Below are positions 1-9,055 of a DNA stretch of 64,000 nt, in pieces. The notes under the pieces are model-generated. The model had not been told where the DNA came from. It searched no databases and saw nothing but the letters and a program-made list of their open reading frames with translations. The position numbers and the translations under genes were made by a program. Position 1 is the first letter of the stretch, and every line of letters starts with the position of its first letter. The DNA comes from Psychrobacillus vulpis (GTDB lineage: Bacteria > Bacillota > Bacilli > Bacillales_A > Planococcaceae), in the NCBI RefSeq assembly GCF_006861825.1, contig NZ_VDGI01000001.1, positions 78,172 through 142,171 on the forward strand. The letters run 5' to 3'.

Positions 1-346
<346 letters not shown>

Positions 347-498
347 ATAGAGAACTTAAAAAGCTCATTTTGTTTTGCTGGCATCATCATTAAATGATGT
401 CAAAATTGTTTGCTATCGGACTAACCGAAGTTAGCCTATCAAGCTATATGTCTTAACGTTTTGCATGTTCAGTTTTCAATGTTCATAGTTATAAAGTA
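347..498 (-). other. Spacer between the tRNA cluster and 16S (pre-rRNA leader)
   Basis: No gene is seen here. On the minus strand the spacer has TTGAAAACTGAACA, a motif common in Bacillales rRNA leaders and spacers. It also has the hairpin GACATCATTT AATGATGATGCC and the repeat GGCTAACTTCGGTTAGTCC (about 421-440), which probably belong to the processing stalk in front of 16S. Confidence 0.5.
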
Positions 499-572
499 TG
501 GAGCGGGTGAAGGGAATCGAACCCTCATCATCAGCTTGGAAGGCTGAGGTTTTACCACTAAACTACACCCGC
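499..572 (-). tRNA. tRNA-Gly (UCC)
   Basis: Cloverleaf on the minus strand with acceptor GCGGGTG pairing with CACCCGC, T-loop GGTTCGATTCC, anticodon loop CTTCCAA (anticodon TCC) and encoded CCA. It is the last tRNA before the 16S gene. Confidence 0.95.
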
Positions 573-595
573 AATATAAGATTTAATTTGTTATT

Positions 596-672
<77 letters not shown>

Positions 673-683
673 GTAATGTGCTT

Positions 684-770
<87 letters not shown>

Positions 771-835
771 GTAGTTATTTTTTAGGACAAGTTTCATTGT
801 ACCCTCTTGTTTAGAGAAAGTCAATAACAAATTAA

Positions 836-908
836 TGAGCCATGAAGGACTCGAACCTTCGACCCTCTGATTAAAAGTCAGATGCTCTACCAACTGAGCT
901 AATGGCTC
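836..908 (-). tRNA. tRNA-Lys (UUU)
   Basis: Minus-strand cloverleaf with acceptor GAGCCAT/ATGGCTC and anticodon loop CTTTTAA (TTT). The 3' CCA is not encoded and must be added by the CCA enzyme. Confidence 0.95.
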
Positions 909-915
909 GTGAAAA

Positions 916-990
916 TGGCTGGGGTACCTGGATTCGAACCAGGGCATGACGGAATCAAAATCCGTTGCCTTACCGCTTGGCTATACCCCA
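916..990 (-). tRNA. tRNA-Gln (UUG)
   Basis: Minus-strand cloverleaf with acceptor TGGGGTA/TACCCCA, anticodon loop TTTTGAT (TTG) and encoded CCA. The U1-A72 end is typical of tRNA-Gln. Confidence 0.95.
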
Positions 991-993
991 ATA

Positions 994-1069
994 TGGCGGT
1001 CCCGACCGGGATCGAACCGGCGATCTCCTGCGTGACAGGCAGGCATGTTAACCGCTACACCACGGGACC
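994..1069 (-). tRNA. tRNA-Asp (GUC)
   Basis: Minus-strand cloverleaf with acceptor GGTCCCG/CGGGACC, anticodon loop CTGTCAC (GTC) and encoded CCA. Confidence 0.95.
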
Positions 1070-1094
1070 ATACAAATAATGTTTTTTTAGAAAA

Positions 1095-1166
1095 TGACCC
1101 CTACGGGATTCGAACCCGTGTTACCGCCGTGAAAGGGCGGTGTCTTAACCGCTTGACCAAGGGGCC
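1095..1166 (-). tRNA. tRNA-Glu (UUC)
   Basis: Minus-strand cloverleaf with acceptor GGCCCCT/AGGGGTC, anticodon loop CTTTCAC (TTC) and T-arm GGTTCGAATCC. CCA is not encoded. Confidence 0.95.
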
Positions 1167-1170
1167 ATGT

Positions 1171-1245
1171 TGGCTCCGAAGGTAGGACTCGAACCTACGA
1201 CCAACCGGTTAACAGCCGGTTGCTCTACCACTGAGCTACTTCGGA
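1171..1245 (-). tRNA. tRNA-Asn (GUU)
   Basis: Minus-strand cloverleaf with acceptor TCCGAAG/CTTCGGA, anticodon loop CTGTTAA (GTT) and encoded CCA. It is the first gene of the cluster after the promoter. Confidence 0.95.
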
Positions 1246-1280
1246 ATAATTTTTGTCGTTTGTTTTACTCGACTTTTATT

Positions 1281-1309
1281 ATTATAAAGAGCCTTTATAA
1301 AAACGTCAA
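1281..1309 (-). promoter_or_regulatory. Sigma-A promoter of the tRNA cluster
   Basis: TTGACG (1304-1309) and a perfect TATAAT (1281-1286) are separated by 17 bases on the minus strand, about 35 bases before tRNA-Asn. Such a strong promoter suits stable RNA. The -35 box directly abuts the stop codon of the SprT-like gene. Confidence 0.85.
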
Positions 1310-1795
1310 CTACTTTTTAGAACTTTTTTCGGGATTCTTTGAAAAGACTAAGATAAGATTCCCAAAACACTTGCCACATCTGTATTTAAGTGTATTTAAT
1401 TTAATTTTCCGATTATATAATAGCGAGCATTTTTCGCATTGATACGTGTAAATCTTATTGTTCTTACGCTTTTTAGGTTCTACAAGTGTTGAACAAAATC
1501 TTGGTGAGTTTGTTCTTTTTAGTAGCTCTCGGAAATCAGCGTCTCTATGTTTATATCCTTTTCCTTCTATATGTAAATGGTAATGACAAAGCTCATGTTT
1601 AACGACACCAATCAATTCATCCATGCCATGTTTTTCAAAAACAAGGGGATTTACTTCTATATGATGTGTTCGCAACATATACCTTCCTCCAGTAGTACGG
1701 AGACGACTATTGAAATAAGCTTCATGTTGAAAGTCTTTCCCAAAGACTTCTTTTGATACATTGCATACTAATTTGTAAAGTTTTTCATCTGACAT
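1310..1795 (-). CDS. SprT-like zinc protein, YdcK type
   Basis: This 161-residue protein has the SprT-family zinc-metalloprotease motif HELCHYHLH near the middle. It ends with a zinc-ribbon of two CxxC pairs (CEKC and CGKC) about 20 residues apart. Family members are putative metalloproteases, but the B. subtilis YdcK role is not established. The start is the ATG at 1795 (MSDEKLYKL), preceded by AGGAGAGAG at good distance; the longer upstream reading lacks such a site. It sits downstream of tex, as ydcK does next to ydcI in B. subtilis, and the tRNA promoter begins at its stop codon. The family assignment is firm and the activity is inferred. Confidence 0.85.
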   Translation of the reverse strand: MSDEKLYKLVCNVSKEVFGKDFQHEAYFNSRLRTTGGRYMLRTHHIEVNPLVFEKHGMDELIGVVKHELCHYHLHIEGKGYKHRDADFRELLKRTNSPRFCSTLVEPKKRKNNKIYTYQCEKCSLLYNRKIKLNTLKYRCGKCFGNLILVFSKNPEKSSKK

Positions 1796-1857
1796 ATTAC
1801 TCTCTCCTACTAAAAGAGAGATTGCCCAATGATTCATCATTGGACAACTCTAATTTC

Positions 1858-4026
1858 TTAAACTTGTTGTTCTGGCGGAAGCATAGTTAAAGATACTTTT
1901 CCTTTATTCGCATCATACTGTTCTACCCATACAGTTACGATATCTCCAAGTGACACTACATCAAGTGGATGTTTAACAAAACCCTTTTTTAACTTGGAAA
2001 TATGGACTAATCCGTCTTGTTTTACACCAACATCAACAAATGCACCAAAGTCTACAACATTTCGAACGGTTCCTTGAAGTTCCATTCCTTTTTGAAGGTC
2101 CTCCATTTTAAGAACATCCTTTTTCAAAATAGGTTGTGGGAACGCTTCTCGAGGATCCCGAGTTGGTTTAATCAAAGTATCCACTATATCTTTTAACGTG
2201 ATTTCTCCAATTTCTAAATCCTTACTTACTTCTATAATATTAATATTCGCCATAGCTTCTGCTGCCTCTTTTGAGCCAATCTGTGATTTCTTTAATCCTG
2301 CTATTTCTAAGATTTGTTCCGCTACTTTATAGCTCTCAGGATGAATACCAGTTGCATCAAACGGATTTTTTGCATCTGGTACTCTTAAAAATCCAATTGC
2401 TTGCTCGTACGTTTTCGCTCCGAGACGAGGGATTTTTTTTAGTTGCGCTCTTGAAGTGAATTTTCCTTGCTCGTTTCGTAGATTTACTACGTTTTCTGCA
2501 ACTGTTTTTGATAACCCTGAAACGTACTGTAATAGGGATGCAGACGCTGTGTTTACGTTCACACCAACTTGGTTAACAGCAGTTTCTACTATAAAAGAAA
2601 GTGATTCCGATAATCTTTTTTGCGAGACATCATGCTGATATTGGCCAACCCCTACTGCTTTGGGATCAATTTTCACTAGCTCTGCTAATGGATCTTGCAG
2701 TCTTCTTGCAATCGAAACAGCACTTCGCTGCTCCACTTGTAGATTAGGAAACTCATTTCTTGCAGTTTCAGATGCCGAATAAACACTAGCCCCTGCTTCA
2801 TTAACAATGACATATGCAACGTCACCGCTTACTTCTTTCAAACAATCTACTATAAATTGCTCTGTTTCCCTTGATGCAGTACCATTACCTATAGCAATTA
2901 ATGAAATCGGGTACTTTTCTATATAAGAAAGTACTCTCTTTTTTGACCCTTCTACATCCATTTTAGGTGCATGCGGATAAATCGCGGAAACTTCTAACAG
3001 CTTTCCAGTATCATCGACTATTGCCAATTTACATCCTGTCCGATACGCAGGATCTACACCAAGAATCACTTTCCCCTTTAAAGGTGGTTGCAATAGAAGG
3101 TTACGTAGGTTTTCTGAGAAAATATGAATTGCCTGTGCTTCTGCTTTTTCTGTAAGCTCTGTTCGAATTTCACGTTCTACAGAAGGCTGAATCAGACGTT
3201 TATAGGAGTCTTCAATTGCTAGTTCTACATGTTCCACAGCATCACTAGATGTATTTGTTGGAATCCATTGGACTTTCATAACGTTCGTTACTTTATCTGT
3301 TGGTACTTGTATACTTACTTTAAGTACTTCTTCTTTTTCACCACGGTTTAACGCTAGAATTCTATGAGGGACAATCTTTTTTACTGGCTCTTCATATTCA
3401 TAGTACATTTCAAAGACGTTTTTCTCATCTAATTCCGCCTTTTTTACAGACGATACAACTACTCCATCTGCACGGGATATAGACCTAACTTGTTCTCTTA
3501 TTTTTGCATCATCCGCAAATTGCTCCGCTAAAATATCTCTTGCCCCTTGTAGGGCATCTTCTATTGTTAACACTTCCAGCTCTTCATTCAAATAATCTTT
3601 CGCCAATATATGTATAGAATCTTTTGGGAAAGTAATTAATAAACTAGCTAGCGGCTCTAAACCTTTTTCTTTTGCAATGGTGGCTTTTGTTCTACGTTTT
3701 TGTTTGTATGGACGATATAGGTCTTCCACTCGTTGGAGAACAGTCGCATTATGGATAGATGCAGTCAGTTCTTCCGTCAGCTTTCCTTGTTCATCGATGA
3801 GCCGAATCACTTCTTCTTTTCGTTGTTCTAATTGCTGTATGTAATTATAACGGTCTTCTACTGCTTTTATTTGAACCTCATCTAAAGAACCTGTTTGTTC
3901 TTTTCTATATCGAGCGATAAAAGGAACTGTATTTCCTTCTTCTAATAGTTTAATTACTTGTTCAGCTTGCGTTGGCTTAACACCTGTTTCTTGAGAAACA
4001 AGTTGTAACATTTTCTTTGTTTCCAA
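1858..4026 (-). CDS. tex: Tex family S1 RNA-binding protein (YdcI)
   Basis: This is a full-length Tex protein of about 722 residues. It has an N-terminal helical region containing NTVPFIARYRKE, a YqgF/RNase-H-like domain (LGVDPAYRTGCKLAIVD near residue 325), helix-hairpin-helix repeats (LLQYVSGLSKTVAENVV) and a C-terminal S1 domain (GTVRNVVDFGAFVDVGV). Tex binds nucleic acid and affects transcription and stress tolerance in other bacteria. The likely start is TTG at 4026: AAAGGGTG lies 8 bases upstream, whereas the in-frame GTG at 4035 overlaps that site. It follows rsbX after a terminator and precedes the SprT-like gene, the B. subtilis order. Confidence 0.92.
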   Translation of the reverse strand: METKKMLQLVSQETGVKPTQAEQVIKLLEEGNTVPFIARYRKEQTGSLDEVQIKAVEDRYNYIQQLEQRKEEVIRLIDEQGKLTEELTASIHNATVLQRVEDLYRPYKQKRRTKATIAKEKGLEPLASLLITFPKDSIHILAKDYLNEELEVLTIEDALQGARDILAEQFADDAKIREQVRSISRADGVVVSSVKKAELDEKNVFEMYYEYEEPVKKIVPHRILALNRGEKEEVLKVSIQVPTDKVTNVMKVQWIPTNTSSDAVEHVELAIEDSYKRLIQPSVEREIRTELTEKAEAQAIHIFSENLRNLLLQPPLKGKVILGVDPAYRTGCKLAIVDDTGKLLEVSAIYPHAPKMDVEGSKKRVLSYIEKYPISLIAIGNGTASRETEQFIVDCLKEVSGDVAYVIVNEAGASVYSASETARNEFPNLQVEQRSAVSIARRLQDPLAELVKIDPKAVGVGQYQHDVSQKRLSESLSFIVETAVNQVGVNVNTASASLLQYVSGLSKTVAENVVNLRNEQGKFTSRAQLKKIPRLGAKTYEQAIGFLRVPDAKNPFDATGIHPESYKVAEQILEIAGLKKSQIGSKEAAEAMANINIIEVSKDLEIGEITLKDIVDTLIKPTRDPREAFPQPILKKDVLKMEDLQKGMELQGTVRNVVDFGAFVDVGVKQDGLVHISKLKKGFVKHPLDVVSLGDIVTVWVEQYDANKGKVSLTMLPPEQQV

Positions 4027-4069
4027 AACAAACACACCCTTTCCATTTAAACTCTATTTTAACACAAAA

Positions 4070-4096
4070 AAGCTTACTCCATTCTAGAGTAAGCTT
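4070..4096 (-). terminator. Terminator of the sigma-B operon
   Basis: On the minus strand the stem AAGCTTACTC / GAGTAAGCTT is followed by TTTTTTGTG. The hairpin overlaps the rsbX stop codon, so it closes the rsb-sigB operon before tex. Confidence 0.85.
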
Positions 4097-4677
4097 CCTG
4101 CTATAAATGTAGCATCATCACCATGTTCGATAATTTCAAGTACATTTTTATATAAATATCCTGCATTGCATGATTTTTTTAATATTGCTTTTGGACTTTT
4201 CATGTCTACACCGTCAGAGTGGAGTAAGAATAAATCATTTTTTTCATAAGAGAATGTTTGTGTGTGTATTTTTTGTTTCCTCCCAGATAGGTAGCCCATA
4301 ACTGGTAAAGGATAAGTCATTTTGTCTACTTTACTTTGATACATATAAAATTTGATATTTCCTACACAGCTATACGAAATCGTTCGATGGTAATAATCCA
4401 CTTTAATAATAGCAACTGCAGCTCCTCTTTTTTGTACCATAAGTTCGTTGCATCGCAATAGTAAACTATCTATCGATTCCTCTGGATATTTCCCTAATAT
4501 TTCAGGGATGATATCTGCAGACTCTTTAGCGTAAGGTCCGTTACCTAATCCGTCCGCAATTGCACAAAGTAAATAGTTATCATTTTTTTCTATAAAATAA
4601 GTGTCTCCAGACTCCGAGTTTCCACTCTTCGCTTCCTGATATACATACAGTTCAACCTTTTCATCTGAAAAATTCAT
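4084..4677 (-). CDS. rsbX: RsbX, PP2C-type serine phosphatase
   Basis: RsbX is a small (197-residue) PP2C phosphatase that dephosphorylates RsbS and RsbR and so resets the stressosome after stress. Visible motifs are the metal-binding stretch AIADGLGNG near residue 40, LLHSDGVDM near 150 and GDDATFI close to the end, all typical of PP2C/SpoIIE phosphatases. It is the last gene of the sigB operon, and its start overlaps the sigB stop codon (GTGATG at 4677-4680). An alternative GTG start one codon upstream is possible. Position and motifs make the assignment secure. Confidence 0.93.
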   Translation of the reverse strand: MNFSDEKVELYVYQEAKSGNSESGDTYFIEKNDNYLLCAIADGLGNGPYAKESADIIPEILGKYPEESIDSLLLRCNELMVQKRGAAVAIIKVDYYHRTISYSCVGNIKFYMYQSKVDKMTYPLPVMGYLSGRKQKIHTQTFSYEKNDLFLLHSDGVDMKSPKAILKKSCNAGYLYKNVLEIIEHGDDATFIAGSLL

Positions 4678-5462
4678 CACTTCTTTAATCCACCTGACAC
4701 TAATATTTCTTCTTGCAATTTTTTTATTGCTTTCCGTTGAATCCTTGAAACATGCATCTGAGAGATACCTAATCTATCTCCTGTTTCTTTTTGACTTAAC
4801 TGTTCCATGTATGTAAGCTGTATAATTTCTTTCTCTCTATCCGATAAAACATTCAAAGCATCGACTACAAGTAATCGTTGATCTGTTTTTTCGAACTCCT
4901 CATCCGCTTTTCCTATAACATCAAAGAGTGTTATCGTACTGCCATCTGAATCTGACTCTAGTGAATGATCCATTGATAACGCTTGATAACTTTTACCCAT
5001 TTCCATTGCCTCTAGAACGTCTTCCACTTCTACACTTAAATAATCTGCGATCTCCGGTACTAAAGGCGATCGCTGATATTCAACTGTTAACGTTTCGACT
5101 GCAGCTCTGATACGTGGACCAAGCTCTTTAATTCTTCGTGGAACATGGACTGCCCAAGTTTTATCACGTAGAAATCGTTTAATTTCACCAATGATTGTCG
5201 GAATAGCAAATACTTCAAAGTTTCTTCCAAATGACGGATCATATCTTCTAATAGCACCTAAAAGTCCTAACATCCCTACTTGTAAAATATCTTCATGATG
5301 GGACTTACCATTTGAATACTTTCGGCTAATTGACTCAACTAATCGAGTGTAATTTAATACGAGATTAGTTTGAGCTTCACTACTCTCTGTTTGTTGATAT
5401 TCTTCAATCCATTTTAATATTTGTTCCTTAGATTGCCTGTTAGGAAGAGATGTGTTCGACAT
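4677..5462 (-). CDS. sigB: RNA polymerase sigma factor SigB
   Basis: SigB is the general stress sigma factor. The 261-residue protein shows region 2 (GMLGLLGAIRRYDPSFGRNF, then EVFAIPTIIGEIKRFLRDKTW), region 3 (VPRRIKELGPRIR) and region 4 with a helix-turn-helix (LSQKETGDRLGISQMHVSRI). The ATG at 5462 has AGGTGG six bases upstream and is preferred over the ATG two codons earlier, which abuts that site. It overlaps rsbW upstream and rsbX downstream, consistent with translational coupling. Its own promoter-like sequence is seen before rsbV, suggesting autoregulation. Confidence 0.97.
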   Translation of the reverse strand: MSNTSLPNRQSKEQILKWIEEYQQTESSEAQTNLVLNYTRLVESISRKYSNGKSHHEDILQVGMLGLLGAIRRYDPSFGRNFEVFAIPTIIGEIKRFLRDKTWAVHVPRRIKELGPRIRAAVETLTVEYQRSPLVPEIADYLSVEVEDVLEAMEMGKSYQALSMDHSLESDSDGSTITLFDVIGKADEEFEKTDQRLLVVDALNVLSDREKEIIQLTYMEQLSQKETGDRLGISQMHVSRIQRKAIKKLQEEILVSGGLKK

Positions 5463-5910
5463 TTTCATCCACCTGCTCTAATCCGACATGCTTCGTCATA
5501 AATACAGTGACACCTTCTTGGTGGTGGACTTTAACTTCATCCATTAAAGTCTCGATTAAATATAAACCAAGTCCTCCCTCTCTTAAAAATGAGACTTCTT
5601 CCAAGTCTTGATAAGGTCCAACTTTTGCTTTTGTTTCTTCAAAGTTGAAACTTTTCCCATGGTCAGCCACCATAATTTCTATCTTTTCCTTATATAATGC
5701 GCATCCTATTACAATTTCGCCCTCTTCATCATCTGAATATGCATGTTGAACTGCATTTGTAATCGCTTCACTAGTGGCTATCTTCAAATCTTCAATATCA
5801 TCATACGTAAATCCAAGTCGATTCGCCAAACCAGAAATGGTTAAACGTGCTACACTCACATACTGTGGCTTTGCAGGAACACGAATTTCTACATAATCAA
5901 ACGGTTTCAT
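5440..5910 (-). CDS. rsbW: RsbW, anti-sigma-B factor and serine kinase
   Basis: RsbW (156 residues) is a GHKL-fold kinase that holds SigB inactive and phosphorylates RsbV. The ATP-binding boxes are visible: the N box ATSEAITNAVQHAY around residue 48-61, G1 VADHGKSF near 86 and G2 REGGLGLYLI near 116. The gene overlaps the start of sigB by about 20 bases and the end of rsbV by 14 bases, the coupled rsbV-rsbW-sigB arrangement known in B. subtilis. Confidence 0.96.
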   Translation of the reverse strand: MKPFDYVEIRVPAKPQYVSVARLTISGLANRLGFTYDDIEDLKIATSEAITNAVQHAYSDDEEGEIVIGCALYKEKIEIMVADHGKSFNFEETKAKVGPYQDLEEVSFLREGGLGLYLIETLMDEVKVHHQEGVTVFMTKHVGLEQVDENVEHISS

Positions 5911-6241
5911 CTATTTTCACCTCTTCACTCATTGCTTGAATATCCATAATCTCTCCTAAACCAGTAATATCAAACAAGCGTTTCAATCGAGATGAAAGAC
6001 CAGTTAATTTCATGTGACTGTTTGAAGCGATTACACTTTTATAAAATCCTACAAATACACCTAATCCTGTACTATCCATGTAAGACACGCCAACTAAGTC
6101 TAATTCAATTTGAAGATTCTCTCTCAATTGAATATCTGCTAGTTTCTCTCTTAAAATTGGTGCTGTAAAAGCATCTATTTCACCTTTCAAAACAGCTTTT
6201 ACCTGCAAGTTATCTTCTACTAATTCAACTGAAATATTCAT
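5897..6241 (-). CDS. rsbV: RsbV, anti-anti-sigma factor
   Basis: RsbV is a STAS-domain protein of 114 residues. In its unphosphorylated form it binds RsbW and frees SigB. The phosphorylation motif YMDSTGLGVFVG is present with the serine at about residue 57. The gene is preceded by a sigma-B-type promoter, and its 3' end overlaps rsbW. RsbU is expected to reactivate it by dephosphorylation. Confidence 0.95.
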   Translation of the reverse strand: MNISVELVEDNLQVKAVLKGEIDAFTAPILREKLADIQLRENLQIELDLVGVSYMDSTGLGVFVGFYKSVIASNSHMKLTGLSSRLKRLFDITGLGEIMDIQAMSEEVKIDETV

Positions 6242-6276
6242 TCTTTTAAACCCCCGTCTTCACTATATAGTACTCT

Positions 6277-6302
6277 ATACCACATAATATCTAGTGATAA
6301 AC
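6277..6302 (-). promoter_or_regulatory. Probable sigma-B promoter before rsbV
   Basis: On the minus strand GTTTAT (6297-6302) and TGGTAT (6277-6282) are 14 bases apart, close to the sigma-B consensus GTTTAA-N12-15-GGGTAT. It lies in the rsbU-rsbV gap, exactly where B. subtilis has the autoregulated PB promoter. Confidence 0.75.
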
Positions 6303-6309
6303 ATTTTCC

Positions 6310-7308
6310 TTACATTTTTTTGAAAATGACAAGAGTGAAATCATCCCGTTGTTCAAAGTCTTGTAGTTCTTCTAATTTATGAAAAACATATTCTACCATT
6401 GATTGTGCAGATTCTTCTTTTACGCTCTCAATAATCTCCATTACTTTTTTTTGCTCAATAAAACCTTCTTTTGATCGACATTCCGTTACTCCATCTGTCA
6501 TTATCACTATGAAGTCACCTTTTTCCAGAACGATTGAATGTTGCTCGTATTTAACATTAGGAATAACACCAAGTAATAGACCTTTTGCTTGAAGCTCTGT
6601 AAATTCATTATTCTTCGCACTATAAAAAAGAGGTGGTTCATGTCCAGCAGATGCGTAAGTAAACATGCTTTCCGTTGTTTCATACCTTCCGTAAAACATC
6701 GATATAAACATCGAATCACTCACACTTTTTTCTACAATTCTATTTACAACATCTAAAACAATGATAGGATCTGTTTTTGCCCCGGACAAACTATCCATAC
6801 CGTATTTAATCATCGACATGCAAAGCGCAGCTGGAATTCCCTTCCCTATAACGTCTGCTACCGCAATTCCTACGCTTGTCTCATCGCTTAGAAAATGAGC
6901 GTAATCACCGTTCATTTCTTTTACCGGTACTGATATCATTCCAATATCTAGCCCACTCATCTCTGGAACTTTGGTTTTAAGAAGTGTTTGCTGTACATTT
7001 GCCGCGAGTTCCATTTCCATCTTAATATTTTCTTGTTTTTTAATTAATGTTTGATGTTCTTTTAGTGCTAGACCATAACGAATCATTACTTCTATTAATA
7101 AATCAAAAGAATGCGAAACATCCTCCGGCAAATCAGGAATTATTTCCTCGAGAGATGCTTTATGTATACTTATTACTTCTTCTGGAGAAATGTTTTTTTG
7201 AATTAGTTGTTTACTAAAATTTTGTCCTTCGTACAAGTTATGTTCTGTTTGTCTCAACGTATATTGCTCAAGTATTTCTTTATATTGCCTTTTAAATTCT
7301 TGAGGCAT
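6310..7308 (-). CDS. rsbU: RsbU, PP2C phosphatase acting on RsbV-P
   Basis: RsbU has 332 residues. The N-terminal 85 or so form the RsbT-binding helical domain, followed by a linker coiled coil (about 90-115). The C-terminal SpoIIE/PP2C domain shows MNGDYAHFL near 132, GIAVADVIGKGIPAALCMSM, YASAGHEPP and VIMTDGVTECR. RsbT binding stimulates it to dephosphorylate RsbV. Its start follows rsbT by only 14 bases. All family motifs look intact. Confidence 0.95.
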   Translation of the reverse strand: MPQEFKRQYKEILEQYTLRQTEHNLYEGQNFSKQLIQKNISPEEVISIHKASLEEIIPDLPEDVSHSFDLLIEVMIRYGLALKEHQTLIKKQENIKMEMELAANVQQTLLKTKVPEMSGLDIGMISVPVKEMNGDYAHFLSDETSVGIAVADVIGKGIPAALCMSMIKYGMDSLSGAKTDPIIVLDVVNRIVEKSVSDSMFISMFYGRYETTESMFTYASAGHEPPLFYSAKNNEFTELQAKGLLLGVIPNVKYEQHSIVLEKGDFIVIMTDGVTECRSKEGFIEQKKVMEIIESVKEESAQSMVEYVFHKLEELQDFEQRDDFTLVIFKKM

Positions 7309-7322
7309 TACTCGATTACCTC

Positions 7323-7724
7323 CTATCTAAGCCACTTTGTCGCACTAATTGTAGTTCCTTCTCCCACAACTGTATCAATCTTAAATTCGTCCATTAGCCG
7401 CTTTACTCCAGGTAAACCAGCACCAAGTCCTCCAGATGTCGTGTAACCATCCTCCATTACCTTTCGAACATCTGGAATACCTGGTCCCTTATCGGATGCA
7501 ATGACTAATAATCCTTTAAGATTGCCTTCTGCAATTTGTTTTATCTCTATGTTCCCTTTTCCTGCATATAAATAAATATTACGAGCAAGTTCACTTATCG
7601 CTGTTGTGATCCTAGCTTGGTCAACTGTTCCGAAGCCTACCTCTTTTGCTTCATTTCTTCCAAGTTGTCTGGCAGCAACAATATCCCACTCCGTTATAAT
7701 ATCAACAGACGACCTTAAGTTCAT
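7323..7724 (-). CDS. rsbT: RsbT, switch-protein serine/threonine kinase
   Basis: RsbT (133 residues) is a GHKL-type kinase that phosphorylates RsbR and RsbS, leaves the stressosome and then activates RsbU. The ATP-lid boxes are visible: N box ISELARNIYLYAG around residue 43-55, G1 SDKGPGIPD near 79 and G2 GGLGAGLPG near 98. It sits six bases after rsbS in the conserved rsbR-S-T-U order. Confidence 0.95.
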   Translation of the reverse strand: MNLRSSVDIITEWDIVAARQLGRNEAKEVGFGTVDQARITTAISELARNIYLYAGKGNIEIKQIAEGNLKGLLVIASDKGPGIPDVRKVMEDGYTTSGGLGAGLPGVKRLMDEFKIDTVVGEGTTISATKWLR

Positions 7725-7730
7725 AATGGA

Positions 7731-8093
7731 TTAGCCCTCCAATTCTCGTTCTAATTTTTCTAATCCATTTTCTAAGTCTAAGGCAGTAACTACATTTTCT
7801 AACCTAATACCGAGTTCTATTAATGTAATAGCAACTGCTGGTTGAATTCCTGTAATTACTACTTTTGCTCCCATCAGACCTGACATACTTATAACATCGC
7901 CAAGTACTTTTGCTATAAACGAATCAATAAAATCGATTGGCGTTAAGTCCAATACCACTCCCCTAGCTGCAGTTGCATGCAGCTTGTCCAATAAATCTTC
8001 TTGAAATGCAAGGGCAGTTTGGTCATCTAACTCCCATTGGATAGAAACGATTAAACAATCTCTTAATTTTAAAATAGGGATTCTAGTCGTCAT
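7731..8093 (-). CDS. rsbS: RsbS, stressosome scaffold antagonist
   Basis: RsbS is a single STAS-domain protein of 120 residues that builds the stressosome with RsbR and sequesters RsbT. The phosphoacceptor serine is in [11 protein letters not shown] at about residue 58, matching the family. Its start overlaps the rsbR stop as ATGA, indicating translational coupling. Confidence 0.95.
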   Translation of the reverse strand: MTTRIPILKLRDCLIVSIQWELDDQTALAFQEDLLDKLHATAARGVVLDLTPIDFIDSFIAKVLGDVISMSGLMGAKVVITGIQPAVAITLIELGIRLENVVTALDLENGLEKLERELEG

Positions 8094-8920
8094 TTTGAGT
8101 TCACCTCTACAATTGCTCTATTTGTAAGGGCAAGTGCTTGCTCGACACCTCTTTGCAATGTACTTGTCGTTGTAAAATCAGTTAAGTTTATTCCTAGCGC
8201 TACAATCGTTTGTGCTATTTCCGGTCGAATGCCAACTAACATACATTTTGCACCGACCAATCGAACTGCATCTGCAGCTTGTATAATATGGTGCGCAACC
8301 ATTGTATCTACTACTGGCACTCCTGTTATATCAAGTAATACTACTTCTGCTCTATGCTTTACAACACCTTGCAATAAATTTTCCATGATTAACTTTGCTC
8401 GTTCCGTATCGATTGTACCTACTAACGGCATTACGGATATCTTTTCAAAGACTGGAATAAGCGATGCAGATAATTCTTGTAAAGCTATTTTTTGCAACTG
8501 TACTGTTTTTTCCCATACTTTAGTGTAAGCATCTACAATGCTATAGTTAAGCGGTGTTATCCAATTAGTATATAATTCCGCGAAGGATAACTTATCTCCT
8601 TTTTTAAAATAACCTACTTCTTCCATTCTTTCATAAATTACTTCCGTAAAATTAGAAAGTGCCTTCAAAACAAAGGATATCGACCAGCCATATCGAACAA
8701 TTTTCTCAGAAAAATCGTTTATTTTCATTTTATAAGTTTCTCGTTCTTCCGTTAGGCTTGATATCATTAACTCTCCAAATTCGTGAACAGTAATATCGAT
8801 CACTTGATCGGACATAATTTGAAAGAATCGATCATCTTTCTCATCTTCCATTTTTATTTTCCACTTTTCTAGAATTTCCTCCACATTGTCGCGAATGTAT
8901 GTTGCAATTTCTGTGTTCAT
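8090..8920 (-). CDS. rsbR: RsbR, stressosome sensor co-antagonist
   Basis: RsbR has 276 residues. The variable N-terminal half adopts a non-haem globin-like fold in the family and projects from the stressosome as the presumed sensor. A linker helix follows, then a C-terminal STAS domain (about 155-270) with [15 protein letters not shown] and [20 protein letters not shown], which hold the two RsbT-targeted threonine positions. Only one rsbR paralogue is seen in this window. It is the first gene of the sigB operon, and a stop codon directly upstream fixes the ATG start. Confidence 0.94.
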   Translation of the reverse strand: MNTEIATYIRDNVEEILEKWKIKMEDEKDDRFFQIMSDQVIDITVHEFGELMISSLTEERETYKMKINDFSEKIVRYGWSISFVLKALSNFTEVIYERMEEVGYFKKGDKLSFAELYTNWITPLNYSIVDAYTKVWEKTVQLQKIALQELSASLIPVFEKISVMPLVGTIDTERAKLIMENLLQGVVKHRAEVVLLDITGVPVVDTMVAHHIIQAADAVRLVGAKCMLVGIRPEIAQTIVALGINLTDFTTTSTLQRGVEQALALTNRAIVEVNSK

Positions 8921-8967
8921 CTTTCAAATACACTCCCCATTAAAAGTTAGTATTTCTATTGTATCGA

Positions 8968-8995
8968 ATTATGAAATAACTTACATCTATTTCAA
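8968..8995 (-). promoter_or_regulatory. Probable sigma-A promoter of the rsbR-sigB operon
   Basis: On the minus strand TTGAAA (8990-8995) and CATAAT (8968-8973) are 16 bases apart, about 50 bases before rsbR. It lies after the terminator of the toxin gene, so the stress operon can be transcribed independently. Confidence 0.5.
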
Positions 8996-9009
8996 ATTAC
9001 AAAAAAAAA

Positions 9010-9042
9010 ACACAATGTGTATTTGTCGGTTACACATTGCGT
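9010..9042 (-). terminator. Terminator after the toxin gene ndoA
   Basis: The minus strand shows a 12-base stem (ACGCAATGTGTA / TACACATTGTGT, one G-T pair), a nine-base loop and then ten or more T. It separates ndoAI-ndoA from the rsb operon. Confidence 0.9.
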
Positions 9043-9055
9043 TTCTATCTATGTA

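Noticed and set aside
1826-1843. Palindrome CCAATGAT-TC-ATCATTGG between tex and the SprT-like gene
   Set aside because: No T-tract on either strand and no promoter overlap; not enough to call a terminator or operator.
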